Shown: positions 11,753 to 24,340 of the stretch, in pieces
Layout of the letters: every line of letters starts with the position of its first letter
Numbering within the stretch: the stretch's first letter is position 1
From: Gonioctena quinquepunctata
Lineage: Eukaryota > Arthropoda > Insecta > Coleoptera > Chrysomelidae
Assembly: GCA_018342105.1 (NCBI GenBank)
Contig: JAFIRS010002860.1
Location: 62,001-126,000, forward strand
DNA: 64,000 nt
Direction of reading: 5' to 3'
Notes under the pieces: generated by a model
What the model was told of the DNA's origin: nothing
Seen by the model: the letters and a program-made list of their open reading frames with translations, nothing else
Database searches by the model: none
Made by a program: the position numbers and the translations under genes

Positions 11753-12364
11753 GTAAGATTAGTCCTAATTTGTATGTTACAAAAAAATATCATAACTAAT
11801 TTTATTATTGGATCCAACTCTACCTCCTGTTTTCGATATAAATATGTCCATGAATTATCATTTGAAAGGGATAGTTAGAAGTATCAATTTGTTTCAAATA
11901 ATTTTCTGTCCTCCCAACGAGCACGAAAGTATCTCAGATATGAGATATTAAAAGTGAGAGTTTTTGGAGATATCAAACCTCCATCTCCTGTTCATACATG
12001 AAAAAACATCTATGTAACAGCCAATGTACACCACACGTGGCGATTTTAAGGATGATCCTGGGACATCACAAACGCACTTTTTCCAATTTGTCATAGCATT
12101 CACAGAGACTCGTCATAACATTTCCAAAGCATGTTTAATATCTAAATAAAACATTTTTAGAGATCAGATTGTGGACCTTTTTGCGGTTCATTTCAAAATC
12201 TTAAGATATCAAATTTTATTTCAAAAGGTTTTTTAACATATTTTTACCACTACAAATAATCCACACTTTGTGATTCAGAAGTGAGGACATCTCCTAAACT
12301 ATCCATAGCAAGTTAAAATATGTATTCTTGAAATTATGGTAAATATTTTACTCATAGTGATAAT
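11753..12364. other. TPK intron, unassigned AT-rich sequence
   Basis: No gene, repeat end or structured element could be supported here. The first ~120 bases stay open in the exon frame only by chance (reading past the splice donor to a stop near 11876). Confidence 0.4.
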
Positions 12365-12930
12365 CTGCATCGTCCTTCAACGAAACGAATGAAGTTGGAT
12401 AATGGTGATGATGCCTCCTCACCACCTGTGTCATTGTATACATCTGAATGTTGTAATGTGACAATGCCTTATTATCGAATCAACTCATACAATAGAACGT
12501 TTGGGTAATGGTGTGCATATGATAAGAAATGCTTTCAAGTGTTGGAAAAAACTATTCAGTTACACAACTCCAACAAGGTCAACATGGGAGTATTTGGCAG
12601 TTATGTCATCCAAACTCATCAGGAATTGACAGACATCAAGTCGATCAACTTTCCGAACAGAATTGCCGATCCAGCGATTTTAATGGATTGGTCGATGCCT
12701 CTTTTGCTTAAACTACAGAAATTGAGGAGCGTGATTCAATATGTGTGTTCAATTTGAAGAATTTGCCATTTAAATTGCGGAATATCAAGTTTGAGGGTTG
12801 TTTGAGTTTGAGTGACTGAAATATCAGTCAATGTATATGGTTTAGAGTCCAAAATAGAAAATAAAAAGGTTCAATATAAGGCAATATTCAAACAGATATA
12901 TGGCAATATTCAAACAGACTCCTCGGATAC
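12365..12930 (+). pseudogene. Possible decayed fragment of a Polinton-type polymerase-B N-terminal region
   Basis: Broken frames with coding-like composition. Around 12755-12880 the order NLPFKLRNIKFEG...ISVNVYGLES resembles the region before the exonuclease domain in the large polymerase-B proteins of Maverick/Polinton-type elements. The same block is seen at 29345 in the larger pseudogene of this window (ISVNVFVEK). Upstream frames (12529-12757) are not recognised. The call is tentative; the sequence could be another decayed element. Confidence 0.3.
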
Positions 12931-13139
12931 TCAAAAAAAAATTCATTTTTGGAAAATGAGATAACCTCTCGAGATAACCTCTCTACATAACGAAATCAAG
13001 AACATAAAAGAACAGCTGTCCTTGGTTAATAAACAAGATGATATACCCAAGGAAATCGAGAATTTGAAACACGAAATCGGCAATATCCGAATGGACGGGA
13101 TCCCTCATTCTTCCCAAACAAACAACGATGAAACGTCAA

Positions 13140-13528
13140 ACCAGATAAAAAAATATCATGATCTTTAACCTACCTGAAGGTGAACGATATACCACCGATT
13201 CTGATATTACCAAAGTTAAATGCATTTTTAAAGACATAACCGACGACGAAGTCAAGATCACCAGAGTGGCTAGACTGGGCAAACAAAACAAAAACGGTGC
13301 TAGAGCATTGAAAGTCGTTCTAGATGACGCACAAGATACGTGCTCAGAAACAGGACCAAAGTTAACAAGGAAAGAAACATTTTTATTAATGCGGACCAAA
13401 CACCAATGCAGATGGCTCAATATAAATCAGTACAGAGTGAGTTGAGAAATAGAACAAATAGTGGTGAAGCGAACCTGAAACTGAAGTATATGAACGGTAT
13501 CCCCAAGATAGTCAAACAAAAAAACTGA
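13140..13528 (+). pseudogene. LINE ORF1 protein (RNA-binding chaperone type), C-terminal part
   Basis: The frame from 13158 has IFNLPEGERYTTDSD, ITRVARLGKQNKNGARALKV and, after a shift near 13370, YKSVQSELRNRTNSGEANLK followed by YMNGIPKIVKQKN. This is the usual ORF1 pattern of an RRM-like domain plus a C-terminal DxTxxQ..Y..LR segment. Upstream (12960-13130) the frame is rich in Glu/Ile/Lys heptads (EIENLKHEIGNIR), a coiled coil used for trimer formation. The role is LINE RNA packaging and chaperoning. Confidence 0.65.
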
Positions 13529-13539
13529 TTACGTTAACT

Positions 13540-16332
13540 CTCCCTAATTCTCCTAACCTATACTACCAAAATGTCCGTGGGCTTCGAACCAAACTAGACA
13601 CTCTCCAGCGAAACGTTGCCACATCACTCTTTGACATCATCATACTTACTGAAACATGGCTCACCCAGGACTTCTCCGACGCTGAATTAGGCCTCACGAA
13701 CTACACAGTCTTTAGGAAAGACCGATCCCCTGCAACCAGTCCTTTCTCAAGAGGTGGTGGAGTCCTTATAGCGGTAAGGGAAACATACAAATGTGCTCAG
13801 CTACCCTCAAATGAGAGCATAGAAGATCTCTTCGTCTCCATCGGCGACTCCTCCAGACATATCTTCGGTGCTGTCTACCTCCCCCCTAAACCACCCATAA
13901 CTTCGTTTCTGACGTTAAGCTCCGATCTAGATGCTATAGTTGAAAAGTATCCAGACACCACCTTATACGTCTTCGGTGATTTTAATTTACCAAATGCCTA
14001 CTGGACATCAGACGCATTAGGATCTACAGCCGCACCTACTCCATCAGCTTCAGCCATGGAAATTGAGGCGATTACTACTCTGTCAAATACTTGTGCTTTA
14101 CATACTCTATACCAGTTGAACAACAATCCTAATGAAAGGAATGTATTACTTGACTTAGCATCCTCACACGAGTCATTAACCCTTAGCCCTGCCCATGAAC
14201 ACTTGCTCGCACCTGATCCCCATCACCCACCCCTGCAATCCTCTATTAATCTAATCTCTAGACCTCAGGGAGATATCAACAACGCGAGTGAGTTCTATTA
14301 TGATTTCAAAGGTGCTGATTTTGATGGCATTCTCACCTGCTTAGAATCCATGGACTGGGACCATATCTTGTCCAACAAATCCCTTGATGAAATGGTAGGT
14401 AAACATTTTATATGATGCCCTGTACTCATTGTTCGATATATTTGTGCCAAAGAAGAAATACTCATCTGGAAAGTTTCCTATATGGTTTTCACCTGAACTG
14501 AAGAACCTCATTTTTGAAAAAAACTGCCCATAAGAAGTATGAATCTTGGATAAGTGAACGTAACTTTCGAGTTTTTTGTGAACTTAGATCTAGATGTAAA
14601 ATCCTATCAAAAGAGTGCTATAACACCTATCTTATTGACTGTCAGAGGTCTATACATACAAATCCTAGATTCTTTTGGAAGTTTGTAAACTCGAAGAGAA
14701 AGATCAATAACATACCCAATGAAATGTCTCTAGAAGACAAACGTGTAGATACCGGTCAGGATATTGCTAACCTGTTTGCAGAGTATTTTGCGACAGTTTA
14801 CTCCACAACCACCTGTCCCAATCTGGATTTACCAACATCTAATAACTTAAATCTCTCTTCATTCAAGATCAATATATCCCAAATTTATGACAAACTTTGC
14901 CACCTAGATCCTAAAATAGGCCCCGGACCCGATGCAATCCCTCCCTCCATTCTAAAACACTGTAGTTTTGTATTATCTCGACCACTCCATCTTATCTTCA
15001 ATATGTCACTATCCACCGGTACTTTTCCTAGTATATGGAAGCTCAGTTATGTCGTACCTATTCACAAGGCCGGGAAATTGTCCGATATAAAAAACTACCG
15101 TCCCATCTCTAAACTTAACGCCATACCAAAGGTCTTTGAAAGCATAGTGACTGATTATCTCACAGCTAATTTGAGTAATATTATAATTCCTCACCAATAT
15201 GGTTTCATAGCTGGTAAATCCACAGAACTCAATTCAACTCTTTACACAGATTTCCTCTCGGAAGCCTTTTCCAAGGCTTTCGACAGGGTAAACCACTGTC
15301 TTCTAGAGAAGAAACTTGAATGTCTTGGTATCTCTGGGCCCCTATTAGAGTGGATAAGAGATTACCTTATTCAAAGAAAGCAACTAATCAGAGTTAAAAA
15401 CTTCACATCATCAGAAATTTTAGTGACATCTGGCGTTCCCCAGGGATCACATCTGGGACCTCTTCTGTTTAACATTTTTATTAATGATATAGTCAACCTG
15501 GTATCTAACGGAACAATTCTCCTATTTGCGGATGACCTAAAAATATTCTCCAAAATCACCTCTCTAAATGACTCAATCAACCTTCAAGCTGACCTTGACA
15601 GCATCTCGAACTGGTGTGAACTGAACGGTATGTTGATGAATGCAAATAAGTGCCACATAATGAGATTCCATAGACAGGATACACCGATCATCTTCCAATA
15701 TCATATAGAAGATATTACCCTGGATGCTGTCTCTAGCATAAAAGACCTAGGAGTTACCCTTGACACAGCCCTTAGCTTCAATCTCCATATCTCTACAACT
15801 ATCAACAAAGCTCTGAAACTTCTCGGCTTTATTAAGAGAACTACCTCAGACTTCTCGGACATATCATCAATACGCATTTTATATTGCTCACTAGTCCGAC
15901 CGCACCTTGAATATTGCTCTGTGGTATGGAACCCCCTCTACAAAACCCACATCGATCGAATTGAACGTGTTCAGCACCGCTTTTTTAATTAATTAATTAA
16001 ACTTCAAACTACAATTATTCCGTGACCACATTCTAACCGGGCAAAGCCTGAACCTACCCCCACTATTGACAAGGAGGGACTTGGTTTTCCTTCACAATAT
16101 CATACACTGCAAACTAAGCTGCCCTGAGCTGCTATCCAAGATACATCTAAAAGTGCCTCCACGTACCACTAGAAATAACAGCACTTTCCATACTCCCCTC
16201 TATAGAACCAACTATAGATACAACAGCTGTTTACCACGTATCCAACGAACAGCGAATATTCATGGTCACCTAGACTTCTTTAATTCGTCCTTAAACGACT
16301 TTAAATCCCAGCTTAGGACAATGAATAAATAA
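13540..16332 (+). pseudogene. LINE ORF2: AP endonuclease and reverse transcriptase
   Basis: The endonuclease (13560-14100) has YYQNVRGLRTKLDTLQ, ILTETWL, GGGVLIAV, GAVYLPPKP and FGDFNLP. The reverse transcriptase lies in the 492-codon frame at 14514-15992. It has GPGPDAIPPSILKHC, YRPISKLNAIPKVFE, AFSKAFDRVNH, SGVPQGSHLGPLLFNIFIND and the catalytic LLFADDLKIF near 15530. The C-terminal part continues at 16066-16332. Single-base shifts near 14410 and in an A-run near 14512, plus an extra TTAATTAA near 15985, separate the frames. The FADD catalytic box is intact. Confidence 0.8.
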
Positions 16333-16565
16333 GACCCGCAACCATCCACAGTCTTTCTCCTCGAGTCCACGACAACAACTGTTACATTTAATCAATTAAT
16401 CATTAATATCCTATTGTACATTCCACTCAATCTTAATTTACTTTCATTCATCTTAGATCGTCTTAATATGTAAAACTTGATTCTACCTTCAACTGTGTAT
16501 TAGATGTATTGGGCCAGTTCCCGTTGAATAAATAAAAAAAAATAAAAAAAAAAATAAATAAATAA

Positions 16566-17300
16566 GGTTGTGCAATACTCTCAGAGGAAACTCAGAAGAT
16601 ATTCAATTTGTTGCTCGTCACTGGATTGGATAATATCTTTCAAGGTTGGTGTCTATCAAATTTCAGCATATGAATACAAAAAATGTGTTTGTGATGGATT
16701 GTTATTGTATTTTTCAAATGAGCCATTAATTTTTTTGCGTCACTAAATGCATGGATGTAATTATGTGTCTACAATACCGCGAACTGAATTTAGAATTAAT
16801 AAATACGGAAATCCCATATACGAATAGAACCTTTCATCGCGAAGAATACTCATTCGCTTATCTGATTAAATTATTGAAATTCGCTTCATATAGTGGTGGT
16901 GATGCTACGAAGGTTTTCAGAATGCGTATAGATGATTTGAAAAATAAAGAAATATATACAATCAGCATTTGAGGTATGTGAACATAATGCATGAACAAAA
17001 GAAGAAAGTAAATACCATAATGCCCCCTTCACTGGTATATGTGGAAAATCTTTAACTGAGGGTTCTGGGGTCATTACTATCTTACGAAAAAAAAAATGGA
17101 TATCCAGCTGCACCCTCTGCGAGAAATTTGAATTTTAAAATACCAAATTTGTCATAATAATAGTGGTTACGATTGTCTCATGTTCATAAAGACAGATGTT
17201 ATCCCTCAAACAAAGAAAAATACATATTATTTACAGTATATATATATAACTTGAAACAAGCCTCTCAGAGTGCTAGTACCTACCAGCAAGGATAACAATG
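16566..17300. other. Unassigned intronic sequence with one short open frame
   Basis: The frame at 16751-16972 (+) starts MDVIMCLQYRELNLELI and ends KNKEIYTISI. It encodes 73 residues that I do not recognise. No flanking signals support it as a gene, and it may be part of an unidentified repeat. Nothing else is seen. Confidence 0.3.
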
Positions 17301-17373
17301 TGAAATGCTCAAAATTATAGATGCGATATCTATAATTATAGATGTCGTCGCATCTATAATTTTGTGCATTTCA
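17301..17373. repeat. 26-bp hairpin with structured loop
   Basis: 17301-17326 pairs with 17348-17373 with a single mismatch (TGAAATGCTCAAAATTATAG against its complement). The loop TATCTATAATTATAGATG is itself self-complementary. It lies immediately outside the left end of the long-inverted-repeat element at 17380. Confidence 0.8.
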
Positions 17374-17814
17374 TATATACAGTGTGTCTCACTTCTCATT
17401 GGAGTATAATTCTGAAATTTTCACGATCGTTAGATATACAGAGGATGAGTCTATATATTTCCAGGGGTTAACCTGATTGACATACACTGCGCGCCAGGGG
17501 CGATGGATATACCGATTTTTGCGAAAAATTATATTAGGGAGCAAGATAGGTTCAAAATTCTTGCGGATTCGTGATCAGGACATTAACTTTAGTAACAATC
17601 CATGTTTTCGCTGAAAAATTTTCGGTATATCTGACGATTGTTAAAATTTCAGAATTCTACTACAATAATTACGGAAGATACGGGGGTGTTTCCATGAGAA
17701 GTAAGACAAATTGGGATTTTTCAGAACTGAAAGTTTTTTAGCGAAAATCTGGATTGTTATTGAAGTTGATGTCCTGATCACGAATCCGTAAGAATTTTGA
17801 GCCTATCCCAAAAA

Positions 17815-18930
17815 GCACGAAATATTTTTGAAATATTAATGAAATATTTGTAAGCAAGGTGAAAATATTTCATAAATCTTTCATTAAAATATTTAGGAAA
17901 TAAAGTTATGTCCGACTTTTTCTCACATTGAAATATTTCATGAAACATTTTATACAGATTTTGCAACATTTCCGAAAACATTTTCATTGAAGATTTTTGC
18001 AATATTTCAAGGGTCGCGAAAATGGAACACTGAAATCTTTCATTGAATATTTCTGTAAGATTTGCGAAAGGTTACATGAAAATTTCTACTGAAATCTTAA
18101 GAAAAGGTTTTTGCAATATTTCTTGTTGGCGGAAATGGGACACTGAAATTTTTGGTTAAATATTCCTGTGATATTTTTGTAAGGTTACAGGGAAATTTTT
18201 CATGAAGTCTTATAGTAAGGTTTTTGAAATATTTCAAGAATCAGGAAATGGGTCTGAAAACTTTTTAATTTTCAATTTTTACGGATTTTTCCTGAAATCC
18301 TTGGGAAATATATCTCAAAATTTCTGTAAGGTCACAGGCATTTTGATTTGAAATCTTTAGGAAATATTTTTGCAATATTTTAATGGTTGCTTGAATGAAA
18401 TTTATCGTGGAATATTTCTGAAATGTTTCAGCAATACTTCAGAGAAATATCTTATGAAATCTGTAAGCAATGTTTCCGTGATATTCGATATAAATGTTGT
18501 AAAATATGTCAAAAGAGTTTTTTTTTTCAGAATATTCCATGAAATTGATTTGTTGAAAATATTTGTTTTCTGTTAGATATTCACAAAAAATAACATTTTT
18601 ATCGTGGATTTTTCAATTCAAAAATTTTATGAATATCCAATTGAGAATGTTTCCCTTTTCAATTCCATGAAATATTTCTGAAGGATATTAGCAATACTTC
18701 GTAAATATATTTTATGAAATATTCAGGCAATATTCTTCCAATATTTTATAATAGCGTGAACAGGCCGCTGAAATATGTAATGGAATAGTTAGTGAAGTTT
18801 TGGCATTACTTTAAAATTTGTGTGAGTCAAGCACTCGAATATTTCTTGAAATGTTTCAAGATTTTGAAGATTTCGCAAATTATAAATGGATATATTTCAT
18901 GAAACTCTAAGTGAATTTCGGCTGGGCAGT
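17815..18930. repeat. Left array of GAAATATTTC-like units
   Basis: The core GAAATATTT(C) and its variants (GCAATATTT, GAAATCTTT) recur every 20-60 bases with irregular spacing. The core is a palindrome, so the array has no clear strand. It mirrors the array at 24560-25900. Several short open frames here are by-products of the repeat composition. Confidence 0.75.
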
Positions 18931-19539
18931 ATAGCAATACACGGCTCGAAAGAGACGTTATAGGTGTGCATTACCTGATCATACAATGTAGGGATGGATT
19001 AGACCTTTCTCATTTTTCGGCAAGTTCAGAAATTGTTATAGCACTATATACTTCATTGAGAGAAGTATAAAGTAGAAAAAAATCCAAAATGGCCGATTTC
19101 AGTCACTGATATTTGAGTCAGTATTTTTTTTAAAGGAACACTTGTATGTTTTCGACAATTTCAATACAGTAGGGGCAAATAAGGATGGATATTTGTAGGA
19201 GAAAGTAATGAAAGATCAATATAATAGAAAAAATATATTAACTCAACTTTTCATTGCAAAATCAAATAAAATCAAAACATATTTTACGCATCCATGTCAG
19301 GGAGAACCAGTTGAAATTGTCGACGGTTACTGACGGCTGTTCTGTAATGAATATATTCTTATATTAGAAATGAGAACTTGAATATTTCGAAATCAGAAAG
19401 TTTCATATTTCGTCGAGAGATTAGAGTAACATCAATTCACTTTCCACAAAGATTCAGAGTGATTTAAAAAAAAACAACATTATGTTTCATTAAGAAAATT
19501 AAATTACAAGACACGAAAAAAGTAAACAAAACCAAAATT
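18930..19539. other. Interior of the foldback element, unassigned
   Basis: AT-rich sequence without recognisable coding capacity or clear repeats, between the left motif array and the Tc1/mariner element. Confidence 0.4.
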
Positions 19540-21369
19540 ACGACACGGTCCCTGTAAACCAAACCATTAATTTTTTCGAGAATTTCTCCATTTCATTATA
19601 TGTATATTGATTAAGGCTGCAAAAGAAAATTATTTTGGAGTCTACAGGGTGGCTCAAAAAAGTGTGACATATCAAAGTTGTATTTTTTTAAATGGAACAC
19701 CCTGTATTTCGTTACACTTTTGAATAGGTCAGGAAAAAATAATATGATTTCATATGAGGTACTATGTACCTAACTATAACCGTTCTCGAGTTATTGATTT
19801 TTTTATGAAAATGCTAGGTAAAATTGGAAACTAAATAACATCGAAATGTATAGAAATCATCCCTTCGAATTCTGACCAAGCCTAAAAGAGTTTTGGGCTA
19901 TTGATTTCGATAAAACCCGTTTCTCAATATTATACAGAATGTTCAAAAATCATTTACTTTTTTATAATTTCGGACATAAATAACTTTGTTATTTCAAATA
20001 GAACACCCTGTATTTTTTTGGTCTGAACAATAAAAATTCAATTATCTTTCTTTTTTGTGTACCTATATTTCCTCCCCTCACGTTAACAGACCATCTATTC
20101 TGGTGATCCAGAGTGCGGAAAAAAATAGGATTCACATCACTATAATAATGGAAGTTGTGACTGTTCACTAAGCCATTGTTATGAAAAGTAGATTCATCAG
20201 AAAATAAAATGGAATAAAAAAAATGTTCATCCTCACCAAACTTGTCCAGAACCCATAGAAAAAACTCGATTATTCGATGGAAGTCTATTTCATATAATTC
20301 CTGGTGCATCTGAATACGGTACGAGTGAAAGTTGTATTTTCTTATTAACCTAGAAATGCTCCGTCTGCTTATCCCTGTATCTTTCTTGATCTTACGTTGA
20401 CTCGTATGAGGGTTTTCTATGATTGATCCCATAATAAGAAATTGATTTTCCTCATTTCCAATGATAGGTTCTGGTCTATTTGCCTTTTCATAAGCTACAC
20501 TTCCAGTCCTACGAAATTGATGTAGCAATCGTTTGAAAACCAACTTGTTTGGATGATTCCGGTCTGGATATTTTTGGGAATACACCCTCGACGCCAAAAG
20601 GCAATTCTCTAAACACTCACCAGTCGCTAAAATCATATCTATCCGCTCTTAAATAAGATAAGTTTTCATTTTCGACGCTAATAATTCAGTGAATGTTTTG
20701 AATAACGTAAAACACAATAACTGTCAATAGGAATTCTTTCAACAAGTTGAATAAATGTCGTTTCAAAGCTATCTTGATTCAAAGAATGCATTGGAATAAG
20801 AACTACTATTTGAAAAAGCCAATATCTGAAAAACTATTTAGGTTAGGGAACCCCAATATGAAATGAAAGATAATTGAATTTTATAGTTCAGACCAAAAAA
20901 ATACAGGGTGTTCTATTTGAAATAACAAAGTTATCTTTGTCCGAAATTATAAAAAAGTGACAATGATTTTTGAACATTCTGTATAATATTGAGAAACGGG
21001 TTTTATCGAAACCAATAGCCCAAAACCTCTTTTATGCTTGGTCAGAATTCGAAGGGATGATTTCTATACATTTCGATGTTATTTAGTTTCCAATTGAACC
21101 TAGCATTTTCATAAAAAAATTAATAACTCGAGAACGGTTACATAGTACCTTATATGTGAAATCATATTATTTTTTCCTAACCTATTCAAAAGTGTAACGA
21201 AATACAGGGTGTTCCATTTAAAAAAACACAACTTTGATATGTCACACTTTTTTTAGGCATCATGTAGACTCCAAAATAATTTACTTTTGCAGCCTTAATC
21301 AATATACATATAATGAAAAGGAGAAAATCCCGAAAAAATTAATAGTTTGGTTTACAGGGACCGTGTCGT
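19540..21369 (-). mobile_element. Tc1/mariner-superfamily element with ~0.5-kb inverted repeats
   Basis: The left repeat (19540-20050) and right repeat (20865-21369) are inverted copies over about 505-511 bp. They start ACGACACGGTCCCTGTAAAC and contain internal ACAGGGTG and AACACCCTGTAT boxes typical of mariner-like ends. Only ~815 bp lie between them. They hold the N-terminal two thirds of a transposase on the - strand, so the copy is internally deleted. A (TA)n run adjoins the right end at 21387. Confidence 0.75.
19989..20636 (-). pseudogene. Tc1/mariner transposase, truncated
   Basis: The 215-codon frame has a helix-turn-helix N-terminus (NKLVFKRLLHQFRRTGSV), then ISRRSISRLIRKYNFHSYR, and the first catalytic Asp in ILFSDESTFHNNG. 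The second Asp and the terminal Asp/Glu that should follow are missing: the reading runs into the left inverted repeat and ends. It could still bind DNA but not catalyse transposition. The start is the first ATG; the true N-terminus may lie upstream. Confidence 0.75.
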
Positions 21370-21384
21370 ATGGGGTGCCCCACC

Positions 21385-21386
<2 letters not shown>

Positions 21387-21465
<79 letters not shown>
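21387..21465. repeat. (TA)n microsatellite
   Basis: A nearly pure TA dinucleotide run, interrupted once by AAATATATAAATA, at the right edge of the Tc1/mariner element. Confidence 0.95.
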
Positions 21466-21468
<3 letters not shown>

Positions 21469-21965
21469 AAATTTAGTTAATTTTATTGAACAAATATTTT
21501 TAGACATAACTCTTTCTGTACTACATTGAAATTTTATTTTGAGGGAAAGCCTGTGATAGCGACGAAGCGCTCTAAAATAGAGCAACAAAATTTCTTCCAT
21601 GGTGATAGTGAACTAAATAATCAAATATCTGGAAAAGAATATAGCTTACGTATTCCGTTCTGCCCTGGTTTTTGAGTTGTCCAATCATAATCTAACACTC
21701 GATGTTATTTCCATATCGGTGGATTTTTCATACTGCATCCTAACAGCATCTAACAACATTCATTATATGATAAAGCATTATTTTTATAATGAAAAGATGT
21801 TGAAAAGGGATTATTCTGTATTGAGAACCATAAAATACGATATAAAATCTGGAACTACAAATATATTTTCACAGAAAAAATGTATTGGAGATATAGCGAT
21901 TTCTGATGATTTTCTGCATCGTGTTTCTTTGTTTTTGTGATCCATAGATATGTTCCTCAAATAGT

Positions 21966-22338
21966 TTGGTTGGGATTAGTATCGATGTTATTGAAGAAAA
22001 ACTATTGATTTTCGCCAACGTTTCGACCTTCAATAATAAATTCATCATCAGGGCTCAAAAATTAGTTTTTTCCGAGTGGACACAGTGAAATAATAAATAA
22101 AAAACAGACATTCTAGATACGTGAAAAACGAACATTTCATTTGTCTCGAGCTAAATGTAAAATCTCTTGTGCCGTACATTGTGCTAGAATGTCAGTTTTT
22201 TATTTCTTATTGTTTTACTGTGCACATTCGGAAAAACTAATTTTTGAGCCCTGATGATGAATTTATTAAAGTTCGAAACATTGGCGAGAAAGCAATAGGT
22301 TTTTTTCAATAATATTTGATCCCAATCCCCACCAAACC
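21966..22338. mobile_element. Foldback element with paired hammerhead-like cores (Penelope-like remnant?)
   Basis: Arms of about 150 bp are inverted copies (TGGTTGGGATTAGTATCGAT on the left, its diverged complement on the right). Both arms contain CTGATGATGAATTTATT followed by a TCGAAAC box and TTGGCGA: + strand at 22251-22285, - strand at 22051-22015. CTGATGA...GAAAC is the conserved core of hammerhead ribozymes, and Penelope-like retroelements are known to carry such motifs in their repeats. The stem II pairing is not convincing by eye. The ribozyme reading is therefore an inference; the foldback itself is directly visible. Confidence 0.5.
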
Positions 22339-22339
22339 A

Positions 22340-24069
22340 TTTGAATAAATAATAAAACTGGTTCACCATCTTCGATTCTTATCTTTCCATCAAATATATT
22401 TATTACTTCCAAGCCCAAAACACTGATGGTTACGGATTTTTTAATCATGATCTTCGATCCTAAAAACACCTAGATACCAATTTCAAGCACAATCATACTA
22501 TAAATCACAAAACTGTTACATACGCTAAAAATTTCCCTTTCATCAATCAAATATGAAAGTACAAAAGTTGAATCTCTATCGACTTTTTTTAATCCACGGG
22601 ATATATTGATATCTCGTAACTCTTGTATCTACTTCCTCAAAACTTGATATAAATCGAAAAAATCGATTGTTTAATTTGGGCCACCCTCAACATGGAAATT
22701 TTAAATACGGACCTCTATTTTTATGCCCATTTCTTTATACCCACAGGTAATATTTCACAATAGCAATACAATTTCATTAATACCTGTCAGTATCAAGACT
22801 ATCACTCACTATTTTTAATTGTCATCAATTGACAATTAAAAATAGTGCAAACAATTAATTCTGATCATTTACGATTTTTTCCCAGTTATGCTACCAGAAA
22901 AATTATTCTTCAAATATCTAACCAAAATTAAGTGACGAACATTTCAGAAACAAATCAATATTTTGCGATTCCAAATAACTGGTTAAATTCCATTGAACTT
23001 AATGGAGATTTCCATGATGAGAATATCAACAGAAGAAAACGAGAAGTTCCAGAATTATTTTGAATTTAGAATAACTTCGGAAATTCCAATAAACAAATTC
23101 AATTCATCCAGTAATTTACTCCTTTCTCATGATAAACTGTAACCAAATAAGGTGCTATTTCGTTATTGAATAATGACACGAAACGTCTAAAAAAGCAGTT
23201 TATTGTAAAATATCTATTCGAACTGGATGAATTTCGATTCAGAAACTTTGTTGTATTCTGATCAAAAATATGAATTAAAAATATTTTGAACAAATCATCA
23301 ACATCGTCAAATCAGAAGGACTTTTTATAATTGCGAGAGTAAATAGATATAGGTCCTGTTTTCTATAAAAAATATTTATGTTCTGCTCATAGTGATAAGT
23401 AGTCATGATGATGACTGGATAATTTCAAAACGTCTCATATTCATAAATTTATATCGCTCTAGTGAAATGTCCAATGACAAAGAGCAATCAGTTTTTCAGT
23501 AGTTTTTCAAACTGAGCCAGTATATTAGCCAAAAAACAAAAATTTTACCATACCATATTATTTGGTATCAACTGGAATTCCTTGAATCTCGTAAAAATCT
23601 TCAGTAACGGGGTACCTAATTCTTCATATGTATAGAATTGATTGATTGAGAAATGTGTTATTTACGTTTTAGTTTAACAAAATGACCTTCGGTAAATGTT
23701 TATCGTTTGATTTTGACTAATAGTAGCATCATACGTACTTTTATAGTTAAATATTATTGGATCTTAAAGTTCTCAAAATCACTCAAAAAAGTTCTCATTC
23801 TGGAGATAAAAATGTAATGTGTTCATATTTTCATAATTGAGTATTTATTCACAATCTTTACAAGCACTGAACCTATTAAGCAGATCAACTAAAGTTAGGT
23901 GGTTAGGTGCTAAAAAGGAAACGTATGCCGTATTTCCACACACGTATGCCACCTGATTTTCACACCCACACACACTACTTACATATTTGTTACAAAAACA
24001 CTACATGGATAATAAGACAAATCAAATATACTTATACTAAGGATCAGTATATGTTTTTTAAATACTTAC
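22340..24069. other. Unassigned AT-rich sequence, with one perfect palindrome
   Basis: No coding sequence is supported. The only strong structure is the perfect inverted repeat at 22807-22847, listed separately. Confidence 0.4.
22807..22847. repeat. Perfect 18-bp hairpin, 5-nt loop
   Basis: CACTATTTTTAATTGTCA at 22807-22824 is exactly complementary to 22830-22847, with loop TCAAT. It is symmetrical, so no strand can be given. No terminator role is expected in a eukaryotic intron. Confidence 0.9.
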
Positions 24070-24340
24070 CCTGGATGTAAGGTGGAACTCAAGATTCTTA
24101 ACTCACAAATATAATACACCCAAACGAAAAACAAAACAAAGGCGAAACTTGGATGGCAAAATGGCGACTCATTTGCGGGTTTACGACTGCTGCTGGTTGG
24201 GTCGGGATCGATCGGGAATGGCCGGCGGCAGTCGGTACGCCACGCATCGACGCAATTACAACTAATGACTACATCATAAAAGACTTTCAGTCACGTGCCA
24301 CCAACCAGTAGAAAGGCGCGTGTAATGCGTAATTCGACCA
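24070..24340 (-). promoter_or_regulatory. Candidate - strand first exon / promoter region (GC-rich, ends in a splice donor)
   Basis: This is a GC-rich island in otherwise AT-rich DNA, with CpGs (GGCCGGCGGCAGTCGGTACG at about 24220). On the - strand it ends in CATCCAG|GGTAAGTATT or CAGG|GTAAGT, a near-perfect splice donor at about 24071. It contains only a short upstream-type ORF (starting MSRHFAIQ). Together these look like a non-coding first exon with its promoter, transcribed leftward and opposite to TPK. No downstream coding exon was recognised. It could also be the 5' end of an unrecognised repeat. Confidence 0.35.

Larger units (their letters stand above)
12950..16565 (+). mobile_element. 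LINE with ORF1 and ORF2 (Jockey/CR1-like group), nearly complete
   Basis: A coiled-coil/RRM-type ORF1 (to 13528) is followed by an endonuclease-RT ORF2 (13540-16332), a short 3' UTR and an A-rich tail of AATAAATAAAA-type units at about 16527-16565. This is the most complete of the simple LINE copies in the window. Target duplications were not found. ORF2 is broken only by a few single-base shifts (about 14410, 14510 and 15985), so it is younger than the LINE at 7.3 kb. Confidence 0.8.

Noticed and set aside
17778..18576. Short open frames in the GAAATATTTC array
   Set aside because: They follow from repeat composition on both strands and have no conserved motifs.
21234..21600. Short open frames through the (TA)n run (Tyr-Ile repeats)
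   Set aside because: Low-complexity translation of a microsatellite.
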